A program made the position numbers and the translations under genes. Positions 1 through 15,667 of a stretch of DNA of 64,000 nucleotides are shown piece after piece (the stretch's first letter is position 1; each line of letters starts with the position of its first letter). The stretch lies in NCBI GenBank assembly GCA_014773175.1, contig VXCM01000952.1:124001-188000 (forward strand), read 5' to 3'. The notes below the pieces were generated by a model that saw nothing but the letters and a program-made list of their open reading frames with translations, did not search any database and was not told where the DNA came from. The stretch comes from Lucifuga dentata. Lineage: Eukaryota > Chordata > Actinopteri > Ophidiiformes > Bythitidae.

Positions 1-268
1 TCAGTGGATATAATTCAGAAAATAAAAGGTAAATAAAACTTGCTCCATCATGCAATAAAAATTGTCTATGTGATAAAGAAACATAATATAAATGAGGACA
101 CGCTGACAACCTCTTCGGACTCATTTTTAAATAAAGGGTGCGGTTATCGTGACAATGATTTGAGTACTGAGCATACACACATTTTGATGTACCAGCTTTT
201 TGTATTTACTTAAGAGGACATATATATCCTGATATACTCTTATCTCAGTCTGTGTCTATCATTGACAG

Positions 269-421
269 CTGGCAAAGGATCATGGGATCAGGTTTTTTGA
301 GACCAGTGCAAAGTCCAGCATCAATGTTGAGGAGGTGAGATGGAAGATAACAGAACCAGAGAGAATATGGCTTATTTTATGATGACTATCATGTGTAAAT
401 ATAGTTTTACCACACAATGCA

Positions 422-466
<45 letters not shown>

Positions 467-757
467 GCAGTCTTTTTTGTCTCTGGCACGAGACATACTA
501 CAGAAGTCCAGCAGGAAACCAGTAAGTAGCGACAAAATGCCACATTATTTAGATTACTTCCTATTTACCATGCTAATTAATATAGCATGATTATCAATGG
601 ACTTATGGGTTGTTTCTTTGCATTTTTCTGTCTAATTTCAAAGTGTTTTGATTTTATTTTTCCTCTGCCTTTCCTTGTTCAACAGGGCCCCACAGGTCGA
701 GAAGTGAAAATCACCAGCAGTGCACAGAAAAAATCTTCCAAGTGTGTTCTTCTTTAG
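269..757 (+). CDS. rab13: rab13-like small GTPase, 3' end (last three coding exons; 5' part outside window)
   Basis: Three in-phase exons are visible: 269-334, 471-521 and 686-757 (stop TAG 755-757). They encode the end of a Rab8/Rab13-type GTPase: the G5 box region (FFETSAKSS), the last helix ([17 protein letters not shown]) and a hypervariable tail ending KKSSKCVLL. The [13 protein letters not shown] stretch matches RAB13 better than RAB8, and RAB13 is also a 1q21 gene in human, which supports the call. Known RAB13 acts in trafficking to tight junctions and recycling endosomes. The CVLL ending is a CaaX box with terminal Leu, predicted to be geranylgeranylated; the mammalian RAB13 ending I recall is CSLG, while CVLL is the RAB8A ending, so a RAB8-family paralogue cannot be excluded. 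The acceptor of the 471-521 exon uses a (CT)n microsatellite as its pyrimidine tract. No earlier exon is recognisable in bases 1-268. Confidence 0.85.
424..464 (+). repeat. (CT)n microsatellite forming a splice-acceptor pyrimidine tract
   Basis: About 20 uninterrupted CT units end six bases before the acceptor AG of the penultimate rab13 coding exon (471). Length variation here would change the polypyrimidine tract directly. Confidence 0.95.
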
Positions 758-3469
758 ACATGTCACAGGCCATCATACGTGTTGAGGTTCAATCAATTTT
801 AAGAACAGTGTTACTGGGGAAAAATAGAGCAAAACGTCTTCTGTCTCCATCTGGTGGGTTTAAATAGCAACTACATACAGGTGCCAAAAGTGTTTTTATG
901 CTTATCTCCCTTCCTTTGCCAGAAAAATAATTTATGGATTTCTTATATAAATAGTATGAAATTTTATTGACATGCCAGTGCCTTTTTTCTCACATGTATA
1001 TTTTCTGCTGCATCACCTGTGACGGTGTTACTGTCATGTTAATGTGGTGATTTTTTTTTTTTATAGAACTCTGCACAGACCGCTGATATATCATGTTACC
1101 ATTCATTCTCCACATGGCATCAATGTAATTCTCCTGTAAAGGGCTAGAACTTATCAGACCAGATAAGCAAGAATTCACGCCTCAGCTTTATCGGTCCGTT
1201 CTATTAGTTTCTTTTATATGTGTCAGCCTGTGACACTTAAGATAATGCATGGTGTCAGAAAAGTAGCAGAAGAGTAGCTGCAGTTGGATCCTCGTTGCAG
1301 TCTTTATCCAGAACACGTGTCTCTCTTGTTCATCTTAAATTCAACTTATGTTGTCATTTTTAAGAAACCACTGGCATTTGTTTTATTCCACAGGCAATTC
1401 ATAGATTCTGCTTTATCATTTATAGCAGGACAGAAATTGTAATTTCTGTAAAATAATAAGCCATAAAGTGTCTTTGAATAGCAATGCACTTTAACTTTTG
1501 TCAGTTCACTGTTTGAAATTCAATGATTTGTATAATATTACATCAACAGCACTGACAAATAGACATCCCATTCCTGCAGTGCCACATGAGACACGGGATG
1601 CATTTGGTTTTCCCACATTTCTAGTGGCACATAAAGATCTTGAGACCTCATAGACTAAATATTTAGCTCTAAATGTTATGCTGAGTTTATTTTGATTGTG
1701 TTTGTGCAACATTTAAGTCTTAAGAGAGGTTATGAAATGTTTAATAGCATAAGTATTATAATGCATGTACCAGAATTTGTATATCAAATGCCAATGAAAA
1801 TGAAATATCCTGAGATTACAGTACATTATGAAGCTCTTCCTGCCCACAGCATTAGAGAAATTGCATCCTTCCTTCTTCATCATAATGATAGAAATGATAA
1901 CAATGGAGCCAAGTTGATGCTGGCTTTATGGTTTACATGCTGAAACAAACATTGGTATTAAGCACTGTTTTAATGGATTAGGGTATTGAGAATGAATAAT
2001 AGGAACAGATAAGTGCAATTTGAGAAGTTGAGTAGAAAGGTGAATGAAAGAATGTTGGATAAAACTTGAGCAGAAAGGATGTGAGGGGCTGGGGTGCAGC
2101 ACTACCCGTGTGTGCTGCGTTTTGATTTGATAAAGTAGAATTTGCCTGTTATCTGAAGTGCCTGTTAATTACCTTATCAACACCCACCTAGATCAGACAT
2201 GAGTTTTCCTGTTCCAGCATTCTTCTGATCATTTTGAAGTACTGTAATTAGAGGTTTTGTCTGCACACAAATACTGTATTTCCACCTTTCTTTTTCTCAC
2301 TTTCCACTTCTCATAGATGCCACAGGGCTTTGTATGTAGTTTAAATAGCCTACTTTCTGCTTTTTGAATTAAAAAAAAAAAAATGACTACACAATGACAA
2401 GCCTAGTGTGTGTGTCTGTGTGTGTTACAGTTTGAAACTGTCTTGGAACACGAAGATAAGAATCATTCAGCTTTTTTCCTCAGGCTGATGCTTTTAGACA
2501 GTGAAGCAGTAGCAGCTCTGTGTTTCAGTCAAGGACACGGACAGGAGACAGCGGCTATTAATGGATACAGTCGTGATTATTGTATGAAGTAGGATGTCCA
2601 ACATATATGGACATTTTCTCTTACACTTTGGACCTCCCATCACCTTCTTTTTAAAAACATCAACCTCCTATTACAGGGTCCAGTACGGATATATGATTTT
2701 TTTTTTTCCTCATTGCTGTAGCAGTAGGAACTAGATCCTGTCGCTTGGCAACCGCCCCACCTTCTCAGCATCAGCACCACGACCGTACGGCGCGCTCTGC
2801 CGCATCTCCTTGGTCCCTGCACGTTGTGCGTGCTTTACGTGGCAGGTGTCGATTTGCAAACACCATACACAGTGCTTTACAGTAAGGGAGAAGAAAGAAG
2901 ACACGAGTAGGGAGGGGAGAAGATCAAGATTTAAAAAAATTAAAAGTGGATCTAAATAGATGTATTGTTACTGTTAGCCTATAGAATATTATGGTCGTAT
3001 GACATCGGGTGGGAGGTAGTGAGTTAAATGTCCAGGATACATACACACACGCACACACGGGTTGAACGGGATGCCCGCGTGACTGCAGGGAGGAAAGAGG
3101 CGGCAGAGGGGGGTCTAGGTGCGTGTGGACCACCGCAAACCCCCGAGGTGGGCAAAGAGCGAAATGTCCGTGGAGAAACTCGTTCTGGCCTAGCTGCTAT
3201 TTTTGGTGCAGTCTGAAAATCGATGGATGATATTTCGTTCCTGTTCAGGCGAGGTAATTATTGTCGCTTCCCGAACGAACCGATCTCATCTTGGATTTTG
3301 ATCTATACTCCATCTTTCTTCCGTGACAGGATGGAGACTTTATTATAAAGTCGGGCAGGAAGAGCTCACATGTTTCGGATGTTGTTCTTCCAGACTGGCA
3401 GCCGATTGACCCGCTCGTCTCATCTCTGTTGTGGGTAAAACAACGAGGAATCAGCTGCTTTTTTTTTTN

Positions 3470-3509
<40 letters not shown>

Positions 3510-4129
3510 AGGATGGTTTAGATTTTGCGGCCTGTTCGTGTCTCCAGTTACCGCAATGCCACGGGCAAGAGGAAAGAGATGTGGAATACACGCTATTGAG
3601 AGATGGAAACAGGGAAAAGACATCGGTATTATAATAATCCTCTGATTGCAAAAATCTAGTCTCAATGTTATGCTTTTGTTTTTAATGAGAGAATGACTGA
3701 GCGGCAGAAAGGTATAGACTGTGTAAGGCTAATGGCCTGTGAACTGCATAGGATGAAAGAAACACTGTATTGACCGAAGCATTTTTGGTACCATATCTGA
3801 AACGTCAAATGAGGTGAGTACGAAAGCTATGAGTGTGTAGTGGCTGCTAAATTCTCAACTTTCTGCTGACAAAGTTCTTGGACTCTGACTGGACCATAGT
3901 GCGTACCATGGGGCATTGCGCAGAGCCTGTGGCACCTGCCAGTGGAGAGCTTGGTGCATAATTGTGACAGACTGAGGTTCTCAAGCCAGCACTCAAGCAC
4001 CCATCTGTACCAAATGTCTCTCCCTCTTTCACTCTCCTCTACTTCTACCCACAACATGAACTTTGTTTTATGAGCTCTGAGAAAGCTCTTTGCACAAAAC
4101 TTCCTTCCTCCACACAGAGACGAGCTAAC
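758..4129. other. rab13 3' UTR, intergenic DNA and fam189b 5' region
   Basis: No coding exon is recognisable. The stretch starts with the rab13 3' UTR. GC and CpG content rises around 2740-2830 and 3050-3330, the likely promoter and 5' UTR of fam189b, but no exon boundary can be fixed. A poly-T run interrupted by one N (3459-3508, N at 3469) is an assembly weak point. Small open frames here have no codon structure or homology that I recognise. Confidence 0.6.
3459..3508. repeat. poly-T tract with single-N assembly gap
   Basis: About 50 T with an N at 3469. The true tract length is unknown because the N marks an unmerged contig junction. Confidence 0.9.
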
Positions 4130-8599
<4,470 letters not shown>

Positions 8600-10680
8600 G
8601 GACAGGAGAGAGAAGGAAGGACGGAAGGGGAAAACAGAAGTGACACAAAGTGAAGGGGTTGTAATAGAGAAGGGATAAGAGGGAAATTGCAAGTTAATGA
8701 CAACGAAGAGCAAAACGGGATTTAGGTGGTAGCACATCATGTGAAGACATTTAGTTCTAAATGATGAAAGTCCCTTCTCTTTCTGTTTGTCACCTTCATT
8801 TCCTGAAGCCAACTGTGCGAATGGCCTTATTCAGTGGTGCTCTTTTCCATTCTGAACATCCAGCTACAGCTCACTCTCGTTTCACTGCACAGCAGCAGTG
8901 AAATGGCCAGTGGATGTTCATTTCTGGTCAGTGTGGATCCTCTTCTAACAGAAATCATCAAATGGGTCGATGATAAGCCTACCAGAAGCATCCCTTCTTG
9001 CTGTGCTATCATTCCATCTCTGCACTCATCTTGAAAAGCAAAGACTATTTTTTCCTCAAGACTGGAGTTCAAACATTTAACATCCACTTCATGTACATTC
9101 AGTCTGTTACATATTATGGGTTGCAATATGTTTCTTGCTCCTTGGTACATTATTTGCTATTTATGCAGAGGATTGCTCAGGTGACACAATCATGGGAACC
9201 ATTATTTTGTCTTCCATTGATAAAAGCAGCATCTTCATAGACTACCCATGTATTTAGCTGAGTACAACATAAGATACGACTGTAAATGAGGGGAGAGACG
9301 GATCTCACACAGACAACCCTGTCATGGCCACATCAGGATGCACTGAGTTGCTAATTTACTGAGGGGTTTTTTGTGCAGTTCAGATGACCACTTTCTCCAT
9401 GCTCATCCACCTCCATATTGGCCTTCAGAAAAAGGCAGCCAGTATTTGTAACACTGACATAAATGCATAACACAAATACAATACATGCTCAGCCCTTACA
9501 TTGTATTCTCTTTCGAAAGCCCATGGATGTGGTGATTTGATTTGATATGTGCATGTTTTGCTACAGCCTCCCAAATACAGCAGGAACAGTGTGCATTAGA
9601 TCCTGACCAACTCTGTAACTAACTATTGTGTCCTCAGAATGTCTTTATCTGCATGTTTTGACAATGTTTCTTACTTTTTTCTCTTGCACCCAAAACTTAT
9701 GAAAGTAGCCATTTTAAACATGTTTGTATTATTAGATAGCTGAAAGGGAAGGTCAGAGACATAGGTATGCAATGTTCCCAGAACATTCTTCCACATGGCT
9801 CTTAATACGCCTCTGTGTGCTAATTTGATTGAGTATAAAGTTGTTAAGAGATTGTAAAGAGAAATCTGATCCTGGCTAAAGCAAACTGATATTGTAAAAT
9901 ATAGAAGTGTTAATTGCATTTTGACTCTGATGACATGAAGAGTCTTTTGCAATAAATGTACAGACTTATTTTTAAGAGGTCAGGCTTCAGATTATATGAT
10001 GGTAGGGGTATGTTTGGACTTCACAGAGGTTGGGTTCGTGTTTAAGTTATTTTTAAAAATCCTTGAATTGCTGACACTTCAATGACAGCAAATATACTGT
10101 GTGATGAGTCTGTCACGTCTTGGAATTTATCAATATGTGTTTGCTGGATGTGCGTCAGATTGGTTTTTGGGGTTTTTTTTTTCTTCTTGGAAAGTCTTTT
10201 TGGTGTGCTCACTAAGTGACTAAGTCACTAAGTGGTGATATTGAGTCAATATCAGTAAAGGCACATTTTGAATACACATATCTATATAACTAATTTTAAA
10301 AATGCCCACACATACACATTTAGCCTGCACACAGACACAGGCACACTCATACACTTCCTTATTAAGGCACTGAGCAGTGTTTCTACCTCCTGTCTTGCAT
10401 ATGAAAACATTATTTATTTAAGAAATGTATATCTGTATGGCAGGCCTAGCAGGATAAAGCCTTGAAACCTGAATAATAAATGTATCTACATATGAAACTT
10501 ATTCCAAATTTTAAATACAGTGTCAAATGAAAAACGTTTAATGCAAGTTATGTATTTCAACTAATGAAATAAATTATAGACAACAAATGTGTATTATTAA
10601 TGTTGACATTTTGTACACGCCCCTTTCTCTCTCTCTCTTTCTCTCCTTTAGCTTCTCTGTCATTGAACAACAACATCTGA
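8600..10680 (+). other. fam189b 3' UTR and intergenic DNA
   Basis: No coding exon is seen. The 3' UTR probably runs to the AATAAA at 9951-9956. Further AATAAA-like signals near 10472 and 10569 could serve longer transcripts. Past 9980 I see only AT-rich intergenic sequence and a pyrimidine-rich run before the fdps promoter. Confidence 0.6.
9951..9956 (+). terminator. putative fam189b polyadenylation signal
   Basis: A canonical AATAAA about 1.35 kb after the fam189b stop, in the expected orientation. Confidence 0.5.
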
Positions 10681-10699
10681 GGTGCTCTTAAACCCCTCC

Positions 10700-10870
10700 T
10701 CCCGTGCAACCCTATTGGTCAATCAGCGTGAAAGCCCATCCTGGTTCGATGTGCCTTGCCAATGAAAACACTCGATGTCAAATGGAGTCTTCTTTAGCCA
10801 CGCCCACTTTCACCCACTCGCAAAGGATGTCGGGAATGTAAGTCCAGTAGCTTTGTAATAAAACTGACGG
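10700..10870 (+). promoter_or_regulatory. fdps promoter with CCAAT boxes and CACCC/GC elements
   Basis: An inverted CCAAT box (ATTGG, 10714-10718), a direct CCAAT (10759-10763), a CCACGCCC element near 10798-10805 and a CACCCACTC run near 10811-10819 lie 150-300 bases before the fdps start. Mammalian FDPS is sterol-regulated by SREBP with NF-Y bound at an inverted CCAAT box. The CACCCAC stretch resembles, but is not identical to, a sterol regulatory element. Site identity is by eye; the regulatory role is inferred. Confidence 0.5.
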
Positions 10871-11011
10871 CATCGCGGACATAAACTACAATCTGTGCAT
10901 CCTGGTTTTTGGGTCCGTCTACAGACTTTAATTTAACAAAAAGACACAAAATACAAGAGAAATAATTCTGCTGTTTATCCTCAAAAATTCGGACGCAAAG
11001 ACACATTTATC

Positions 11012-12552
11012 ATGGTAAGAAAATTAAAACAAACTGCTATATAGCAGCAGTAACTCGGCTAACAGACTGGATGCAGGAAGCAAACTAATCTGAAGTAATG
11101 CATAGGTAACCTGGTAGTTAATGATAGTGTTTCCTTTATCTATTCTTAGCGCTTGTTTTCAGACCTATGCGACCATGCAGCTAGCTGAACTCGTAGTTTT
11201 CCTTTGCCGGAATTTAGCGTTATGTATTTTATATAGCTAACATAGTGGTGATTAACCTTCTCAGTTTGTTGGACAGTTGGTTGGGAATGAAACGCCTGTT
11301 GAGTTTGCTCATTAGAGCTCCTAAAATAATCCCGATAATGAGATTGGTGGTCTCTCCGCTTAAGTTAGCACACTTTTCCCCGCTGTGCACCTCGTCTCTA
11401 CAGGGAGACAGCATCTGCAATGGGACCAACAGCAAAAAGGCGTTATTGTCAGACCCGCAGCAGTTTGACGCTCAGTTTGAGGAGCTTGTGACTGAGCTGA
11501 CGCAGAGGGACTTCACTGATCCTGTGCTTGCTGATGCCCTAAAAAGGCTCAGAGAGGTAAGTTGTAATGTCTCTTCTTGTCTCTTTGTGACTGATCACTG
11601 TTATTTTTAGTGTAACTTCGCTCTGCACGTATTGCTTTCAGGTTTTGGTGTACAATGCTCCTGGAGGCAAGAAGAATCGAGGCCTGTCAGTGATTGGCTC
11701 ATTGAGGGAGCTCATCCCACCCACACAGCTTACACAGGACACTGTGCAGAGAGCTCTGCTGGTGGGATGGTGCATTGAACTGGTGAGGGCATGAGAAATG
11801 TTGCTTTTGGTACTGTGAAAGTGGGCTTTTGTGTAAGCTTCAATGGCCAGACCTCTATATTGTGAGGCTTACATATGTCTGGAGAAATCAAACAAAAAAA
11901 GTTGATACAAAAATGGTGGAGGGCTGTTGTTATGCTTCAAAGAAATAGTAAATACAGTATGCTAAATTTTGTATTGCACCCAAACAGAAAATTGGTGTTT
12001 TTTTAAATCAAACACACATCCAACTAAAAGGCTGCCGTAGGGTGCTTTTTGGGCATATTTTCTCCAGACTTAAGCTTGACATAATGGAGGTTGAGGTGAC
12101 AAATTTGCTTTAGTGTCAGTGAGAAGGGAGCTGTAGTATGCAGTCCAACTTCTGACTAAAGTGTAAGCTCACAGGCACAGACTGAGATTGAAAGCAGTTG
12201 GTAAACATATCACAACCATTAATAACTGAGTGACACTTCAATGTCTTTGTTGATTTTAGCTCCAAGCATTTTTCCTTGTGGCTGATGACATCATGGATTC
12301 ATCTGTGACTCGGAGAGGACAGCCCTGTTGGTACAAGAAGGTGAGGGCTAATATATTTAAGCGTGTGGTTATTTATTGTCCAGTATTAATGGTGTGCTCC
12401 CACTTTATTTTTAAGGATGGAATAGGTCTGGATGCCATCAATGATTCATTTCTCTTGGAAGCGTCCATCTACAGACTCCTTCGCAGACATTGCAGGGACC
12501 AGCCTTATTATATCCATCTACTTGAGTTGTTCACTGAGGTACTGTCTTAATC

Positions 12553-12615
<63 letters not shown>

Positions 12616-14787
12616 TCACGGATGGGAATCTTTCTGCATTTCTGTGTTTTTCAGACTACTTTCCAGACAGAGCTCGGCCAAGCTCTGGACCTCATGACTG
12701 CTCCCCCTGGTCAGATTGACCTCAACAGATTCACCATGGAAAGGCAAGAACGGAAGATTTTAACTGAGGACATGACATAATGAGAAAATTAGAGAAAGCA
12801 ATCACATTTTACAGAGATAAAAGTTTTAAAGGAAAATTGCTAAGAAAGTTACTAGTTACTAAAACAATTTTGTGTTTAAAAAAAAAATAAATCCGGTCTT
12901 TTCTTTCAGGTATAAAGCTATTGTAAAATATAAGACTGCCTTCTACTCTTTTTACCTCCCTGTGGCAGCAGCCATGTACATGGTGAGTGTTTATATGGTA
13001 AATGTGAACATTTGATAGTTGGATATGACAGGAATGATGGTGATTACACTAAGCAACTTAAAGTTTAGAAAATTTGGCCAATAAAAAGGTTGCGAGTTAT
13101 AGACTATCTGGACAGGGCACTGTATTTTCCCTTTAGAGATATTGTTTTAATAGCTTTGAGTAAAGAACCTTCATCTGCTGCAGGTATGTTACACACAGAA
13201 GGTGTAGTAGAATGTGAGGTTATATTGGGTGATTCTTGTGTATATAGTTGTGTAATTGTATAAATGTGAAGTAGATCCTTGCTTAAAAAAAAGTATGCAC
13301 AATGAGCATACCTTGTTCAAATTAATAAATGCTCAAAATAGTGCACCAAACAACAACTACACAGTCAATAAACCGCTTGCAATTTCTGTTAAACATTTTT
13401 AGGTTTTTATTTAATTTTATCTTTAATAGTTATTTCTTTCCTGTTTTTGTTGATAAATTTATACATATATAAATTGTCGGGGGGAGGGAGGGGGAGTTCT
13501 GTGGAACTAATTTGTTTATAATTGTATGTGTTTATGCTGTAGGCAGGAATAAAGAGTGAAGAGGAACATAATAATGCCAAGCACATCTTACTAGAGATGG
13601 GACAATTCTTCCAAATACAGGTAATTTGGTTAATACATCATCAACAACATTCACTATTTGTCATTCTCTTATCATCTAGGTGCTGTTACTGAACAATACT
13701 TAGATTACACAGTTTGTAAAAGAATAAATGGATCAATTTGATTTAATTGCCAGGATGACTACCTGGACTGTTACGGTGACCCTGCTGTAACAGGGAAGAT
13801 CGGTACAGACATTCAGGATAATAAATGCAGCTGGCTGGTGGTAAAAGCGCTGGAACTTATGAGCCCTGAGCAGAGAGCAGAACTCGAGGTGATACTTCAT
13901 ACAGCAACGCTTACTACATTAACACTGTTAATATGTGCTGAATTTATGTGACTATAACCTGTGTGATTTCTACGCAAGGATCCCATGGCTCAGACACACT
14001 GAAGTTAAATTAAACTAGTATGGTGTTACAAGTGCCATATAATTTGCAATTTAGTAATGGCACAGTGACAGACTTTCTGATTTGAAGTGAATGAACTTCA
14101 TATTTCATAATGAGGTGTGATTCTGATTTCAATAAGAATGAAGCAATAGGATAACTCTGATTTACTACAAATTACATTACTAAGCAGTACAGTCAAAGGG
14201 TGGTTGTGGTAGCACTAGTGACCCTTGAACTCTGGCCTGCTCCCCCAAATTTCCTAGTATATCGCTTGCTGTTTTCTTTCTGATAGTATCTGGAGAATGT
14301 AACATGCATTAACATTGTAACCACAAGTCTATTACCTCAAACTACTCTTTGTAAAAGTTGAGATTTTGTTCCTCATATAATAATTTGTTTCTGAACAGTC
14401 ATTCTCAGTTTGCTGAGTCCAGGGTGTCCTAATTTGAAAACACTGAAACTGTTTTGCATTATGACTTTGTTTCTATGTTCATGGTCCTTAGATTCCTCCA
14501 TGTTTGCGGTGGCACTACCTTGCAGAAAACCCTTGAGTCACTTGCCAGTACATTAGCAAAAGTTAATTTAATTTTTATTCCTGCAGACATGTTACGGACG
14601 CCATGATGTTGCCAGTGTGGAAAAGGTCAAAGCACTGTACAACACCCTGCAGCTGTCAGCAGTGTACCAACAATACGAAGATGAGAGCTACTGGCGGCTA
14701 CAGAAACTCATCGCTCATTACGCTCAGAACCTTCCGCATTCAGTTTTTCTCAACTTTGCCAAAAAAATATACAAGAGAAACAAGTGA
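11012..14787 (+). CDS. fdps: Farnesyl diphosphate synthase (complete)
   Basis: Coding exons: 11012-11014, 11404-11556, 11642-11782, 12260-12340, 12416-12538, 12655-12743, 12910-12982, 13543-13620, 13754-13888, 14587-14787; 358 aa. The enzyme condenses DMAPP/IPP to geranyl and then farnesyl diphosphate for cholesterol, prenylation and dolichol synthesis. The first Asp-rich motif DDIMD falls at residues 108-112 and the second, DDYLD, at 248-252; the basic run [11 protein letters not shown] and the conserved [17 protein letters not shown] are intact. Length suits the cytosolic form; no mitochondrial presequence is visible. The start is unusual: exon 1 contributes only ATG (good context, ATCATGG), and exon 2 has no in-frame Met near its start, giving N-terminus MGDSICNG. 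Intron 6 begins GC instead of GT (12744). Confidence 0.95.
12555..12612. repeat. (CA)n microsatellite in fdps intron
   Basis: About 29 CA units lie between the fdps exons ending 12538 and starting 12655. Confidence 0.95.
12744..12909 (+). other. GC-AG intron of fdps
   Basis: The exon ends GAAAG and the intron starts GCAAGA; the acceptor is TTTCAG at 12909. Using GC at 12744-12745 restores the conserved [10 protein letters not shown] junction, and no nearby GT gives the right phase. GC-AG introns are a known minor U2 class. Confidence 0.85.
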
Positions 14788-15367
14788 GAAAGAATTGTGA
14801 TCTTAAGTTATATTATTATTGTGTTATTAGCCAAGTTCCCTTTTAGCTTTTATTATGACACACTGCTCAACAGCTAAATAGGGTTTTTCAATGTAGAGAT
14901 AAAAGGGAAAAGATCACAGACCAAGTTTTTAACCAGGCTCTGACTCCATAAAAATGACTGAATGTAATTGGGATGTATAGAAATGGGGATATTTGCTGGT
15001 GAATGTCATCAAACAGCCTTTGTTTTTTTCCCACTTTATTTATTACAAACATTGTTTTATCTAAAGTTTCCAGCAGGTATGATGAGAATAAGATTGCATG
15101 TTTCAGCTTTCATACTGCATCACTTTGAGGAATGCAGAGTAGCATGAATATGCAAACATGAAGGAAGAAAAACATCGACTCAAGTAGTTGTAATTAAACC
15201 AGAGTGTCTTCATTATTTAAGACAGAGGACAGATGGACTTAAAACAGATAACCTTTCTAATTCCCTTTAGTTTTTTTTTTTTTTTTTTTTTNTTTTTTTT
15301 TTTTTTTTTTTATTTTGTTGCTGTAAAGTGCCAACTGCTCAGAATATAGTTTTGCTTTTCATAAAGA

Positions 15368-15378
15368 AATAAAATAAA
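15368..15378 (+). terminator. putative fdps polyadenylation signals (two overlapping AATAAA)
   Basis: Two overlapping AATAAA hexamers lie about 580 bases after the fdps stop. Confidence 0.65.
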
Positions 15379-15491
15379 TGTGATCATTATTATTTAATTC
15401 TGTGTTTTTGTTTGGTCTGTAAGTGTTACATAATTATCATCTTTGAGACAAAATAAATGCATTAATGATGAAAACTACAGCGAGGGGTGTG

Positions 15492-15493
<2 letters not shown>

Positions 15494-15526
<33 letters not shown>
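15494..15526. repeat. (TG)n microsatellite near rusc1 first exon
   Basis: About 16 TG units run directly into a short AG run, upstream of the proposed rusc1 exon 1. Confidence 0.95.
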
Positions 15527-15535
<9 letters not shown>

Positions 15536-15628
15536 CACTGCTTTTGTGGACGCTCGCGAGAACATCGATGCTGTGGCTGTTCCATCGCGGAGAGATTCAC
15601 ATTCACACGGACTGGGATGTGAGAGAAG

Positions 15629-15667
15629 ATGATGGACTCCTTCATCCATCTTCACCTCAATCTGACC
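15629..15667 (+). other. Proposed rusc1 5' exon end carrying a short upstream ORF
   Basis: A strong donor (ACC|GTGAGT) follows at 15668. Spliced to the acceptor at 17942, the ATG at 15629 would read 17 codons (MMDSFIHLHLNLTGFWS) and stop 108 bases before the main rusc1 ATG. Exon 1 is inferred from the donor and the CpG context only; its 5' limit is unknown. Confidence 0.4.

Larger units (their letters stand above)
14788..15628 (+). other. fdps 3' UTR, poly-T gap, (TG)n repeat and rusc1 upstream region
   Basis: No coding exon is seen. Polyadenylation signals AATAAA at 15368-15373 and 15373-15378 probably end fdps. A poly-T run with N at 15292 (15271-15311) is an assembly gap. A (TG)n microsatellite occupies 15494-15526, followed by CpG-containing sequence that probably holds the rusc1 transcription start. 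Confidence 0.6.

Noticed and set aside
1..268. An additional rab13 exon
   Set aside because: No segment with acceptor, donor and Rab sequence was found.
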